The notes beneath the pieces are model-generated. The model was not told the DNA's origin. It ran no database searches and saw only the letters and a list, made by a program, of their open reading frames with translations. Both the position numbers and the translations under genes were made by a program. A stretch of DNA of 5,828 bases, taken from the NCBI GenBank assembly GCA_019090365.1, contig JAHRWC010000055.1, forward strand, positions 1 through 5,828, written 5' to 3'. Shown here in pieces: positions 5,772 to 5,828 of the stretch; positions within the stretch are counted from its first letter, which is position 1; each line of letters opens with the position of its first letter. This stretch comes from Flavobacteriaceae bacterium. GTDB lineage: Bacteria; Bacteroidota; Bacteroidia; Flavobacteriales; Flavobacteriaceae.

Positions 5772-5828
5772 TGTCAAAATCTGAAGGCTTCTTTAAACAA
5801 GTGTATCAAGTCGCTAAAAAAATTCCTT
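5771..5828 (+). CDS. MGMT/ATL-like alkyl-DNA-binding protein, N-terminal fragment (cut by window edge)
   Basis: Nineteen codons are visible: MSKSEGFFKQVYQVAKKIP, then the window ends. The pattern FFxxVYxVxxxIP is how small MGMT-family proteins of flavobacteria begin, normally followed by xGRVxxYGxIA. Such proteins are either O6-alkylguanine-DNA methyltransferase domains or alkyltransferase-like proteins that flag alkylated bases for excision repair; the deciding PCHR or PWHR motif lies beyond the edge. The start ATG shares its A with the LysE stop codon (TAATG), so translation is probably coupled. The call rests on a short segment and operon position. Confidence 0.65.
   Translation, partial: MSKSEGFFKQVYQVAKKIP

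Overview
The window looks like ordinary chromosome of a marine or soil flavobacterium (Bacteroidota, probably Flavobacteriaceae). The DNA is strongly AT-rich. Several genes are preceded by the Bacteroidota-type -7 element TAnnTTTG, and no gene has a convincing Shine-Dalgarno sequence. One gene encodes a type IX secretion (T9SS) cargo protein with the C-terminal sorting domain found only in this phylum. The protein sequences (TrmB with the PDPQIKYKR variant, a LuxE/PaaK-like ligase, a PhoB/PhoR-like pair) also fit Flavobacteriia. I cannot name a species.

Layout, left to right. Bases 1-329 (minus) hold the first 109 codons of a LuxE/PaaK-like acyl-activating protein with a GTG start, running off the left edge. 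A strong intrinsic terminator (353-379, minus) separates it from a secreted T9SS cargo protein of unknown activity (404-1387, minus). A 207-bp divergent intergenic region (1388-1594) carries a promoter for each side and some candidate operator repeats. It leads into a two-component operon on the plus strand: an OmpR/PhoB-type response regulator (1595-2278) and, 8 bp later, a membrane histidine kinase with almost no extracytoplasmic domain (2287-3333, TTG start). The kinase runs tail-to-tail into a MurG/GT28-like glycosyltransferase on the minus strand (3307-4368), with a 27-bp overlap of coding ends. The glycosyltransferase and the plus-strand trmB gene (4433-5113) diverge from a 64-bp gap in which two face-to-face promoters overlap. 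trmB is followed by a LysE-type transporter (5145-5771). A MGMT/ATL-like alkyl-DNA-binding protein begins within the LysE stop codon (TAATG) and is cut by the right edge.

How the genes relate: the regulator and kinase clearly form one signalling unit. trmB-lysE-MGMT is probably one operon by spacing and coupling, though no common pathway is evident. The T9SS protein, the LuxE-like ligase and the glycosyltransferase are separate units. Three of the eight genes (LuxE-like, kinase, trmB) need GTG or TTG starts. There is no gene-free stretch longer than 300 bases, and I see no tRNA, rRNA, CRISPR array, insertion sequence or prophage. I did not find a new multi-gene system. The points most worth a second look are the overlapping divergent promoters with a probably leaderless glycosyltransferase mRNA, the PhoB/SphR-like repeats before the response regulator, and the orphan T9SS cargo protein.
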